NCBI GenBank assembly: GCA_036555065.1
Contig: DATBLZ010000135.1
Location: forward strand, 1-5,349
Length of the DNA stretch: 5,349 nt
Origin: DATBLZ01 sp036555065
GTDB taxonomy: Bacteria > Pseudomonadota > Gammaproteobacteria > Steroidobacterales > Rariloculaceae
Reading direction: 5' to 3'
Shown here in pieces: positions 1 to 5,349 of this stretch. Position numbers and translations under genes: made by a program. Numbering within the stretch: the stretch's first letter is position 1; each line of letters opens with the position of its first letter. Below the pieces are notes generated by a model. The model worked only from the letters and a program-made list of their open reading frames with translations. It was not told where the DNA came from and did not search any database.

Positions 1-1
1 C

Positions 2-269
2 GATCGTTTCGAGCCATGGCGACCCCCCGTTGTGCGCCGCGACACCTTTGTGGATTTTATAGCGCGTATTCGGGCCGAGCGGAAGGAGCACGGGGTTTCG
101 CAAGGACGAGCGCCGAAAGAACGCCGTCCTCGGCCACGCCAACGGCCGGCACGCGCGCCGGGTGTGGTCGCTGACGTCGAGCCTCGCCGCTACGGGCACG
201 GCGGCGTCGCAGCTCATCGTCGTGCAAGACTGGCTCGGCGAGCTCGAGCGGCGCGCGTCGGTTGAATAG
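2..269 (+). pseudogene. 3' end of an unrecognised gene, apparently frameshifted
   Basis: I do not recognise this protein. The left part (2 to about 95) looks coding in frame 2, reading through WRPPVVRRDTFVDFIARIR, with G/C-rich first and A/T-richer second codon positions. Continued in that frame, the translation turns into Arg/Pro/Ala-rich sequence typical of a wrong frame and stops at 263-265. From about 95 to the TAG at 267-269, frame 3 is far more natural: it reads RRKNAVLGHANGRHARRVW and then TGTAASQLIVVQDWLGELE, with nearly all codons ending in G or C. Frame 3 has a TAG at 60-62, so it cannot cover the left part. Removing one G from the GGGG run at 92-95 joins the two parts smoothly (ERKEHG then FRKDERRKN). 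The gene begins outside the window. It is either a pseudogene or a gene broken by a sequencing error. A short intact frame-2 ORF is the less likely alternative. Confidence 0.42.
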
Positions 270-285
270 CCCTATTCCGCTCGGC

Positions 286-314
286 TTGCAGAGAATGCAT
301 GCAGTGCCTATACT
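286..314 (+). promoter_or_regulatory. Probable sigma-70-type promoter of the toxin-antitoxin operon
   Basis: A TATACT box at 309-314 differs from the TATAAT -10 consensus at one position. TTGCAG at 286-291 is a weak -35 match (TTG conserved), and the spacer is the ideal 17 bases. Transcription would start about seven bases after the -10 box, at or very near the A of the antitoxin ATG at 321. No Shine-Dalgarno sequence precedes that ATG, so the mRNA may be leaderless. This is inferred from sequence only. Confidence 0.55.
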
Positions 315-327
315 GGATGCATGCAGT
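295..327 (+). promoter_or_regulatory. Operator-like repeats over the toxin-antitoxin promoter
   Basis: ATGCATGCAGT occurs at 295-305 and again, identically, at 317-327, a period of 22 bases or about two helical turns. An inverted copy, ACTGGATGCAT, lies at 312-322 and differs from the exact reverse complement of the first copy at one base. This makes an 11-bp inverted repeat with a 6-base spacer whose centre (308/309) falls at the edge of the -10 box. The last copy covers the antitoxin start codon. Ribbon-helix-helix antitoxins, usually together with their toxin, bind such repeated half-sites to repress their own operon, so this is the expected autoregulatory operator. Confidence 0.6.
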
Positions 328-563
328 ACACGATACGAGGGATTCCGCGAGCCGTTGACGATGCCATTCGCGATCGTGCTCGAGCAGCCGGCAAGAGCTT
401 GAACGAGGCCGCGGTCGATGCGTTGACGGAAGCGGCAGGCATGAAAGGCATCCCTCAGAAACGGCGCGATCTGGGCGATATTGCCGGAACATGGAAGCCC
501 GATAGAGCGATCGACTCCGCACTCGCCGATCAGGACCGCGTCGACAAGAACCTCTGGAAGTGA
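321..563 (+). CDS. vapB: VapB/FitA-like ribbon-helix-helix antitoxin
   Basis: An 80-residue antitoxin of a type II toxin-antitoxin pair. It should neutralise the PIN toxin encoded immediately downstream and bind its own promoter. Residues 2-9 (QYTIRGIP) form the DNA-contacting beta strand of an Arc-type ribbon-helix-helix fold. The two helices follow at about 10-23 and 26-39, with the turn GKSLNEAA between them. The C-terminal tail, about residues 50-80, carries the W-x(5)-I-D-x-A-L ... VDKNLW pattern seen in antitoxins of this type, which packs into the toxin's active-site groove. The ATG at 321 fits the usual short N-terminus and lies at the predicted transcription start. The stop overlaps the toxin start by four bases. 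About 34 of codons 2-58 end in G or C, including rare ATA, AGA and CGA, well below the neighbouring genes. That suggests separate acquisition. The family call is firm; the exact VapB subtype is not. Confidence 0.85.
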   Translation: MQYTIRGIPRAVDDAIRDRARAAGKSLNEAAVDALTEAAGMKGIPQKRRDLGDIAGTWKPDRAIDSALADQDRVDKNLWK

Positions 564-943
564 GAGTCGCGCTCGACACGAATCGCTACGTAGACCTCTG
601 CAAGGGAGTGGCCGAAACCGTCGAAGTTCTCGAGACGGCCGAGACCGTGATGTTGCCGTTCGTCGTCGTCGGCGAGCTTCGCGCAGGCTTTGCCCACGGC
701 CGCAGGCATGCAGAAAACGAGCGCGTGTTGCGGCTGTTTCTGTTGAAGGACGGCGTCCGAGTCCTGTTCGCAGACGAGCAAACGACACACCACTACGCCG
801 CTGTGTTCCGTCAACTGCGAAAACAGGGCACGCCTATCCCGACGAACGACATGTGGTTGGCCGCTCTAGTGCTTCAGCACAATTTGGCGCTTCATGCCCG
901 CGATCGTCACTTCGATCATCTACCTCAACTGGTCCGTATCTGA
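560..943 (+). CDS. vapC: PIN-domain ribonuclease toxin, VapC family
   Basis: A 127-residue single-domain PIN toxin, a Mg2+-dependent endoribonuclease. VapC toxins typically cut tRNA or rRNA and halt translation when the antitoxin is lost. All four acidic metal-binding positions are present: Asp6 (ALDTN), Glu39 (VGELRAGF), Asp97 (TNDMWLAA) and Asp115 (ARDRHF). The N8 polar residue and the C-terminal HFDHLPQL segment are also typical, and the length is normal. The toxin therefore looks intact and active. Its GTG start (560-562) overlaps the antitoxin TGA (561-563) as GTGA, with only a weak GGAAG upstream at 555-559, so it is probably translated by coupling to the antitoxin, which would keep the toxin level low. 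It faces the minus-strand SUMF1-like gene tail to tail, 44 bases apart, and I see no clear terminator between them. The RNA target cannot be read from the sequence. Confidence 0.9.
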   Translation: MRVALDTNRYVDLCKGVAETVEVLETAETVMLPFVVVGELRAGFAHGRRHAENERVLRLFLLKDGVRVLFADEQTTHHYAAVFRQLRKQGTPIPTNDMWLAALVLQHNLALHARDRHFDHLPQLVRI

Positions 944-987
944 CACCGCGCGTATCGGCAGCACGAGCGAATCGCCGGGCAGGTTCT

Positions 988-1908
988 TCAGGGCAAGGTT
1001 TTAGCGACGCGAAATCCGAGATAGTTTCGGCCGCGCAGCGTCGCGGGATAAGGCGCACCGCGGCGCGCGGAGCGCTGCATGTAAGGATTGCTCAAGAAAG
1101 TGCCGCTGCGGAAAACTCGGTTAGCGCAGTTGCCTTCCTTGTTCGCAGACCCATCCGTCGGCGCATGCGCGCGGTCGGCTTCATAGCAGTCTTCGGTCCA
1201 CTCGAAGATGTTGCCGTGCATGTCGTACAGGCCGAAGGCATTCGGTGGAAACGACGCGACGGGCGCCGTCTCGTTGACCCACACGTCGCGACCTTCGGCT
1301 TTGCCGCCGAGCTCGCTGCCGTCGAGGCCGAAGTTGCCGTAGTCGTGGTCGAGCTCCGTCCCCCATGGAAACGCCGTCGTCGTGCCCGCGCGCGCCGCGT
1401 ATTCCCACTCGGCTTCGGACGGTAAACGATAGGCATCGTCCTCACCGGTTTTGGCATTGAGCCAACCGACGAACGCTTGCGCGTCGTACCAGCTGACGCC
1501 GACGACGGGCCGAGTGCCGCGACCCCAATCCTTGTACTCCGGGTTCGGCTGGCCGTCGGGACCCGTGCGCAGCGCCGTGTCGATGGCGCTGCCGTCGCAC
1601 CACGTATCGCGCACGCAGGCCTCCCATTGGTCCCACGTCACCGGAGTTTTCGCCATGGCGAACGCGCGTGCAATCGCGATTTCCGTCTGTGGCTCGTTCT
1701 CGCGGCGCAGCGGCTCGTCGGCCGGTGAGCCCATCGTGAACGTGCCGGCCGGCACGATGATCATCTCCGGGCAGTGGCGGCATTCTTTGAACGTTTGGCC
1801 CGGCTGCGACGGGCCGACGATCGGCTTCTCGATCTGGGCGCGGGCCGACGTCAGCGCGAGTAGCCAGACGAGGGCCATTCCCGAGACGATTCGGTGGGAT
1901 AAACGCAT
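988..1908 (-). CDS. Exported SUMF1/FGE-sulfatase-fold protein without catalytic cysteines
   Basis: A 306-residue protein with a Sec signal peptide (charged MRLSHR, hydrophobic core to about residue 22, likely cut at ARA-Q, 24/25), so it is expected in the periplasm or outside the cell. The rest is one formylglycine-generating-enzyme (SUMF1) domain. Recognisable blocks are CPEMIIVPAGTFTMGS (46-61), KTPVTWDQW (87-95), RPVVGVSWYDAQAFVGWL (133-150), RLPSEAEWEYAARAG (161-175), NAFGLYDMHGNIFEWTEDC (223-241) and the end block YLGFRVAK (296-303). In genuine FGE the two copper-binding catalytic cysteines lie after the GGSY block near the C-terminus. Here that region reads RSGTFLSNPYMQ (267-278) with no cysteine, so canonical sulfatase activation is unlikely. 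The remaining cysteines, C43/C46, C98/C104 and C241/C261, are spaced as if for structural disulfides. No sulfatase gene is visible nearby. Members of this fold lacking the cysteines serve varied or unknown roles, and I assign none. Confidence 0.85.
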   Translation of the reverse strand: MRLSHRIVSGMALVWLLALTSARAQIEKPIVGPSQPGQTFKECRHCPEMIIVPAGTFTMGSPADEPLRRENEPQTEIAIARAFAMAKTPVTWDQWEACVRDTWCDGSAIDTALRTGPDGQPNPEYKDWGRGTRPVVGVSWYDAQAFVGWLNAKTGEDDAYRLPSEAEWEYAARAGTTTAFPWGTELDHDYGNFGLDGSELGGKAEGRDVWVNETAPVASFPPNAFGLYDMHGNIFEWTEDCYEADRAHAPTDGSANKEGNCANRVFRSGTFLSNPYMQRSARRGAPYPATLRGRNYLGFRVAKTLP

Positions 1909-1912
1909 GTGG

Positions 1913-1932
1913 CTCTATGATATGGCATAGAG
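1913..1932. promoter_or_regulatory. Inverted repeat in the divergent intergenic region
   Basis: CTCTATG (1913-1919) and CATAGAG (1926-1932) form a perfect 7-bp inverted repeat around a 6-base spacer. It lies in the 44-base gap between the SUMF1-like gene (start at 1908, minus) and the lipoprotein gene (start at 1953, plus). It contains -10-like hexamers on both strands: TATGAT at 1916-1921 on plus and TATCAT (1922-1917) on minus. I see no good -35 partner for either. It could be a shared operator or overlapping divergent promoters. The gap is too short for two separate standard promoters, so any regulation should affect both genes. Confidence 0.4.
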
Positions 1933-1940
1933 TGCTCGCA

Positions 1941-1947
1941 GGAGGAG
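1941..1947 (+). promoter_or_regulatory. Strong ribosome binding site that decides the lipoprotein start
   Basis: GGAGGAG lies five bases before the ATG at 1953. It selects that ATG over the in-frame ATG at 1917, which lies inside the inverted repeat, has no ribosome binding site, and would put twelve extra residues ahead of the lipoprotein signal. Confidence 0.75.
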
Positions 1948-1952
1948 ACGCG

Positions 1953-2933
1953 ATGAGTGGACGTTGCTCTACCGCTGTAGTGATGACGGTTTTGGTCACC
2001 GCGGGCTGCGCGGACGTGGAGACCGCGGGGCCTTGCGATCGGACTTGTCTCATCGACATTGCGGACAGCTATCTTGGGGCCATCGCCGATCACGACCTCA
2101 AAGAGGCTCCTTTATCCGACGAAATCGTCTTCGTCGAGAACGTTACTGCGACGAAGCCCGGCGAAGGTCTTTGGGCATCGGCGGCGGGCCAGGCTACGGG
2201 ATTTCGGATCTACGTGCCTGATCCGGCCGAAGGCACGATCGGCCTCATCACCGTGATCGACCGGCGGACCGACGACCGAGTCGTACCCGCGCAAGTCGCC
2301 GTGCGTTTGAAAATCGAGAACGGGAGAATCATCGAAGCCGAGCATCTCATCGCCGACGTCGAAAGCGAGGAGGCTCGCGCGCGGCTCCAGGCGCCGCGCC
2401 CCCAACTAACCGCGGTGGTGCCCGAAGGTGAGCGCGCACCGCGCGCCGAGATCGCCGCGATCTCGGCTTCGTATTACGACGCGCTCGATGCGAACGACGG
2501 GACGCTCGCGCCCTTCGCGAGCGACTGCGAGCGGCAAGAAAACGGCATGATCACGGCCGGTCCGGGGCTGGCTCCTGAGCCGTTTGCCAGCGTCGATATC
2601 AACGGCCGCTCCCCTCCCCCCGTCGCCCGCGATTGCGTGGGGCAAATGAGCTCGCGTCGCTTCGCGTACATCGACAGCATCGACAACCGTCGAATTTTCG
2701 CCGTCGATCCAGTCCAAGGGCTCGCGATGGGGTTATCGCACTTTCGTCAATCGATGGTCAGCGGGCCGCACCTCTTGATCGCGGCCGACGGCTCGCGAGT
2801 GCTGTGGGAGGAAAAGCGCGATCCCTACGATTTGCCGGCCGCGCACATCTTCAAGATCACGGGCGGCGAGATTCACCAAGTGGAAGCGCTCGGCATCTTC
2901 GTTCCCTACGATTCGTCGACCGGTTGGGAGTAG
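1953..2933 (+). CDS. Probable lipoprotein with two NTF2/SnoaL-like halves (DUF8021-type)
   Basis: A 326-residue protein of unknown function. The start has a strong ribosome binding site and gives an 18-residue signal ending in VTAG-C19. This fits a permissive lipoprotein motif, with Thr rather than Leu at -3, so lipidation is likely but not certain. CDRTC (28-32) opens the mature domain. Residues about 33-135 read as one alpha/beta NTF2-like unit: a helix with SYLGAIADHD, then FVEN, GEGLW, and a strand with VRLKIENGRIIEAEHLI. After a Pro/Ala-rich linker (about 145-165), a second related unit follows: SYYDALDANDG (173-183), DCERQENGMI (191-200), FKITGGEIHQVEA (300-312) and the ending PYDSSTGW (318-325). 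This two-part layout resembles, from memory, the DUF8021 group of fungal and bacterial proteins. No catalytic residue can be assigned. It is divergent from the SUMF1-like gene and converges on the esterase gene with a 9-base gap. Confidence 0.72.
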   Translation: MSGRCSTAVVMTVLVTAGCADVETAGPCDRTCLIDIADSYLGAIADHDLKEAPLSDEIVFVENVTATKPGEGLWASAAGQATGFRIYVPDPAEGTIGLITVIDRRTDDRVVPAQVAVRLKIENGRIIEAEHLIADVESEEARARLQAPRPQLTAVVPEGERAPRAEIAAISASYYDALDANDGTLAPFASDCERQENGMITAGPGLAPEPFASVDINGRSPPPVARDCVGQMSSRRFAYIDSIDNRRIFAVDPVQGLAMGLSHFRQSMVSGPHLLIAADGSRVLWEEKRDPYDLPAAHIFKITGGEIHQVEALGIFVPYDSSTGWE

Positions 2934-2942
2934 CGGGAGGAG

Positions 2943-4025
2943 CTACCTGCCGAGGTGCCGGTCGAAGAACTTCACGATGACGTCGTAACAGTCGCGCGAC
3001 TCGGGTACGTCAACGTTATAGAAGAAGCCGTGGAACATGCCCTCCCACACGTGCAGATCGGCCTCGACGCCTTGCTTCACGAGCTGGGCGTGCGTATACA
3101 CCGCTGAGCTCAACTCGAATGCGCGAGTCCCCGTCACGATCAACGTCGGCGGGAACTTCGCGAGCACTTCGGGCGAGCTCGCGGGTGCTGCGAGTGGATC
3201 AGTGAGCGACACGTCGGCCAAATAGCCGAAGGGCGCTCTCCCAGAGCCCTCGGCCGAAGGAGGCGGCGGAGCACGACTCTCGCCGATCGCGGCCGTCGTG
3301 TACGCGGCGTCGCCTCCGAAGCCATTCGGCTCTAACGTCAAACCCGCGCACAGCACGCCGATCGCGCCCGGCGCAGGCAGCGACTCTTTCTGAAACCACG
3401 CGACGGCCATGCCGGTCAGCATCCCGCCCGCAGAACAGCCGTAAATGCCGATATTCCTTGCAGGATAGGTCTCGAGGAGCTCGCGATACGCCACCGCGAC
3501 GTCCTCACTCGCCGCTGGGTACCGGTGCTCCGGACCCTGGCGATACTCGAGCGCCAAAACGCGGATGCGGCCGAGCGCGGCAACGGGGATCGACTCGAGC
3601 TCCGCGCATCCGGGCCAGCAGCCCGAGAAACCGCCGCCGTGGAGGTTGATGAGAACCCGGCCGCGATTCTGCTCCGCAACACCGCCCTTCGGTGTGAACT
3701 CAAAGGCATGCACGCCGCCGATCGTGACGTCCCGCCTCTCGACGGCAAACAACTCGCGCTGCCGCTCAAGATACCCCGCGAGCAACGGCGGCACGCCGTC
3801 CCCCGGGACGAGCAGCTCCGGCCGCAGCATATTGCGCAAGTGCTCCGCGACGTAGGCCTGTCCCTCCGGGCTCAGGAAATTCGAGAGCGGCACGACGTGC
3901 GCGGGCACGTGAACGGTGCCGTCAGCGGCGATCGTCACGCCAGCCGGCGTCTCGGCGCCGCCTTGGGCGAGCGCCTCACCGGCACAAAACACAGCAAAAA
4001 CCAATGCACGTGCGGCCGTACCCAT
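2943..4025 (-). CDS. Exported alpha/beta hydrolase, HSL-type esterase (family IV-like)
   Basis: A 360-residue serine hydrolase, probably a carboxylesterase of the hormone-sensitive-lipase family (Abhydrolase_3). The ATG at 4025 starts a signal peptide (MGTAARALVFAVFCAGEALA, likely cut before Gln21), so the enzyme should be periplasmic or secreted. The open frame extends further upstream but overlaps the preceding gene, and a purine-rich GGGGGA lies just before this ATG. Visible motifs are the oxyanion-hole HGGG (129-132), ALEYRQGPEHRYPAA (158-172), the nucleophile elbow GCSAG with Ser198 (196-200), and WEGMFHGFF with the catalytic His332. The usual catalytic-acid segment GTRD reads GTRAFE (299-304) here, so the Asp is absent at its normal place and Glu304 may serve instead. 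The gene starts 47 bases after the sucrose phosphorylase-type gene, same strand, no terminator seen, so an operon is possible. The natural ester substrate is unknown. Confidence 0.87.
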   Translation of the reverse strand: MGTAARALVFAVFCAGEALAQGGAETPAGVTIAADGTVHVPAHVVPLSNFLSPEGQAYVAEHLRNMLRPELLVPGDGVPPLLAGYLERQRELFAVERRDVTIGGVHAFEFTPKGGVAEQNRGRVLINLHGGGFSGCWPGCAELESIPVAALGRIRVLALEYRQGPEHRYPAASEDVAVAYRELLETYPARNIGIYGCSAGGMLTGMAVAWFQKESLPAPGAIGVLCAGLTLEPNGFGGDAAYTTAAIGESRAPPPPSAEGSGRAPFGYLADVSLTDPLAAPASSPEVLAKFPPTLIVTGTRAFELSSAVYTHAQLVKQGVEADLHVWEGMFHGFFYNVDVPESRDCYDVIVKFFDRHLGR

Positions 4026-4072
4026 GTATCCCCCGCGACCCACTACCTCAAGTGACTCTAGCAACCTGCGCC

Positions 4073-5349
4073 CTACACGGCCAGCTCGAGCAGCTCCGAC
4101 CGGCCCCCTCGCGAGTATTCGAGCCGATGCGCACAAGTCCGCAGATTCACGTATAGCCGCGCGAGTTCCGCGCCGTTCCGCCAGCGCAGGTCGAGCACCT
4201 CGTCGGGCGACGCCACGGCCTCGAACGCGCCGTTGAAAGCCGGATGCGAGTTGCGCAGGCGAATGAGCTCGAGGAGACGGGCGACGACCGGGCGCTCGAG
4301 CGCTCGATCGATCTCTGCGCGCGTGTAGTAGTGCCGGTTGATGTCGCGGCCGATGCACGTTCTCGCGAGCAATTCCGTATCGTTACGGCCCGCCAGGAGC
4401 CCGACGTAGTAGACCTGCGGGACGCCGGGCAAGAAAAACTGGAGTGCGCGGGAGAGCAAGTACTTGCGATCGTCACGGCCCAACGCGTCGTAGAACGTGC
4501 AATTGACTTGGTAAAGGTCGAGATTCGAAGCGGCTGCGCCCGTGGCGCGCAAGCTCGCGCCGTTGCTGTTCGCGTGAATCCGCTCGACGAGGCGCGCCAA
4601 CTCGTCTTCAGGCACGAGGCCCGGGCTTGTGGCACCGTCGCGCCCATCGGCTGCGATATCGATGACGCCGATGCCGTCGTGCGTATCGAGCACCGTGACC
4701 GCATTGCGCGGGCGCAGCTCGATCCATTGCTTGAGCGCATGCGCGGTGCAGTTGAAGAACGCGTGCAGCACGAGCGGCGGCAACGCGAAGTCGTAGATCC
4801 AATCGACGCGCTGCGCGATCTCGATTTGTTTCTTGTAGTGCGAGTGGACCTCGACGAGGACCTCGAGCCCGCATCGCTTCGCCCGCTCGGCGAACGAGCG
4901 GATGAATTCGAACGTCTCAGGGAGCATGAAGCAGCTGCTTCCGGCTTTCTTGACGGCGTAGCCGACAGCGTCGAGCCGAGCCATCGTGACGCCGCCTGCG
5001 GCGAGCGCGCGCAGAATGCCCTCTAAGTACTCGATGCTGCGCGGGTCCGTCACGTCGATGTCGACCTGCTCTGCCGTGAACGTGGTCCAGAGAGTCCGCC
5101 GCGAGCCATCGGCAAGCGTGATCGACGTGAACGGCAACCCGGGCCGCGGGCGGTAGATGGCGCGCCGATCGCTTTCGGAGGCGCCGTGCGGAAACACGCG
5201 ATCGAGCGTGAGGAACATTCCGGCGTACACGCTGCGGTCGCCTTTGGCGCAGAAATCCAAGAACTGCGGCGAACGGCTCGAGACATGATTGACGATCACG
5301 TCTGCCATGACGGGCGTCTTGCGCGCGAGCGCTGCGACGTCGTCCCACG
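4073..5349 (-). CDS. Sucrose phosphorylase-type GH13 enzyme (5' end outside window)
   Basis: A retaining GH13 subfamily 18 phosphorylase, expected to convert sucrose and phosphate to glucose 1-phosphate and fructose in the cytoplasm. The frame stays open to the right edge, starting SWDDV-like (WDDVAALARK). The first in-window ATG, at 5308, is internal. Numbered from that Met, the catalytic residues are the nucleophile Asp113 (RLDAVGY), acid/base Glu153 (VEVHSHY) and transition-state Asp211 (LDTHDGIG). They sit a constant 79 residues before D192, E232 and D290 of the Bifidobacterium adolescentis enzyme as I recall it, so the alignment is essentially gapless. About 67 N-terminal residues are missing, for a full length near 490. 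The substrate-loop motifs IYRPRPGLPF (51-60) and ASNLDLYQVN (260-269) match sucrose phosphorylase. The Pro and Tyr there are reported to be Arg and His in sucrose-6'-phosphate phosphorylases. Acceptor preference (fructose, glycerol, glycerate) still cannot be settled from sequence alone. Confidence 0.9.
   Translation of the reverse strand, partial: WDDVAALARKTPVMADVIVNHVSSRSPQFLDFCAKGDRSVYAGMFLTLDRVFPHGASESDRRAIYRPRPGLPFTSITLADGSRRTLWTTFTAEQVDIDVTDPRSIEYLEGILRALAAGGVTMARLDAVGYAVKKAGSSCFMLPETFEFIRSFAERAKRCGLEVLVEVHSHYKKQIEIAQRVDWIYDFALPPLVLHAFFNCTAHALKQWIELRPRNAVTVLDTHDGIGVIDIAADGRDGATSPGLVPEDELARLVERIHANSNGASLRATGAAASNLDLYQVNCTFYDALGRDDRKYLLSRALQFFLPGVPQVYYVGLLAGRNDTELLARTCIGRDINRHYYTRAEIDRALERPVVARLLELIRLRNSHPAFNGAFEAVASPDEVLDLRWRNGAELARLYVNLRTCAHRLEYSRGGRSELLELAV

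Noticed and set aside
268..287. AGCC ... GGCT possible hairpin after the broken gene
   Set aside because: Only four-base arms with a long loop and no T-run; not credible as a terminator.
57..788. 243-codon minus-strand open frame antisense to the toxin-antitoxin operon
   Set aside because: Arg-rich shadow sequence with no recognisable motif; the opposite strand encodes the antitoxin and toxin with intact motifs.
944..987. Possible terminator between the toxin and the SUMF1-like gene
   Set aside because: I found no stable stem followed by a T-run on either strand in this 44-base gap.
481..1425. 314-codon plus-strand open frame across the toxin and SUMF1-like genes
   Set aside because: It is Arg/Ser/Ala-rich, matches no family, runs through the well-supported VapC gene in another frame and antisense to the SUMF1-like gene. 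It is a high-GC shadow frame.
1451..1930. 159-codon plus-strand open frame antisense to the SUMF1-like gene
   Set aside because: It mirrors the conserved SUMF1 coding sequence and ends inside the next gene's leader; no independent support.
3525..4055. 176-codon plus-strand open frame antisense to the esterase
   Set aside because: Composition follows from the esterase codons on the other strand; no start signal or family resemblance.
4026..4358. Upstream extension of the esterase reading frame
   Set aside because: The added 111 residues are Arg/Ala-rich, overlap the end of the sucrose phosphorylase-type gene and would bury the signal peptide. The start at 4025 is preferred.
4244..5026. 260-codon plus-strand open frame
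   Set aside because: It lies entirely antisense to the conserved GH13 gene and has no motif of its own.

Overview
The window is a piece of a GC-rich bacterial chromosome. Most genes use G or C at nearly every third codon position. The genes encode a lipoprotein and two proteins with Sec-type signal peptides, and the protein types suit a Gram-negative, most likely proteobacterial, host. I cannot name the genus. No rRNA, tRNA, CRISPR array, insertion sequence or phage gene is visible.

Layout from left to right. (1) Positions 1-269 hold the 3' end of an unrecognised gene that reads naturally only if the frame changes near a GGGG run at 92-95, so it looks like a decayed gene or a sequence error. 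(2) Positions 286-943 hold a compact type II toxin-antitoxin operon: a promoter with an embedded operator, a ribbon-helix-helix antitoxin (321-563) and a PIN-domain VapC ribonuclease toxin (560-943). The two genes overlap by four bases. (3) A minus-strand gene (988-1908) encodes an exported SUMF1/FGE-sulfatase-fold protein that lacks the two catalytic cysteines of true formylglycine-generating enzymes. (4) It is divergent from a plus-strand gene (1953-2933) for a probable lipoprotein with two NTF2/SnoaL-like halves. A 7-bp inverted repeat lies between them. (5) On the minus strand, a GH13 sucrose-phosphorylase-type enzyme (4073 to the right edge, missing about the first 67 residues) is followed after 47 bases by an exported HGGG/GxSxG esterase (2943-4025). 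These two could be co-transcribed. The esterase converges on the lipoprotein gene with only 9 bases between the stop codons.

The toxin-antitoxin pair has clearly less GC-biased codons than its neighbours and sits beside the broken gene, which suggests a separately acquired module. Sucrose phosphorylase would release glucose 1-phosphate in the cytoplasm. The esterase would act outside the cytoplasm, so the two need not share a pathway. I see no convincing new multi-gene system. The points most worth checking are the toxin-antitoxin control region (a probable leaderless transcript with stacked half-sites), the cysteine-free SUMF1 protein and its divergent lipoprotein partner, and the shifted catalytic acid of the esterase.
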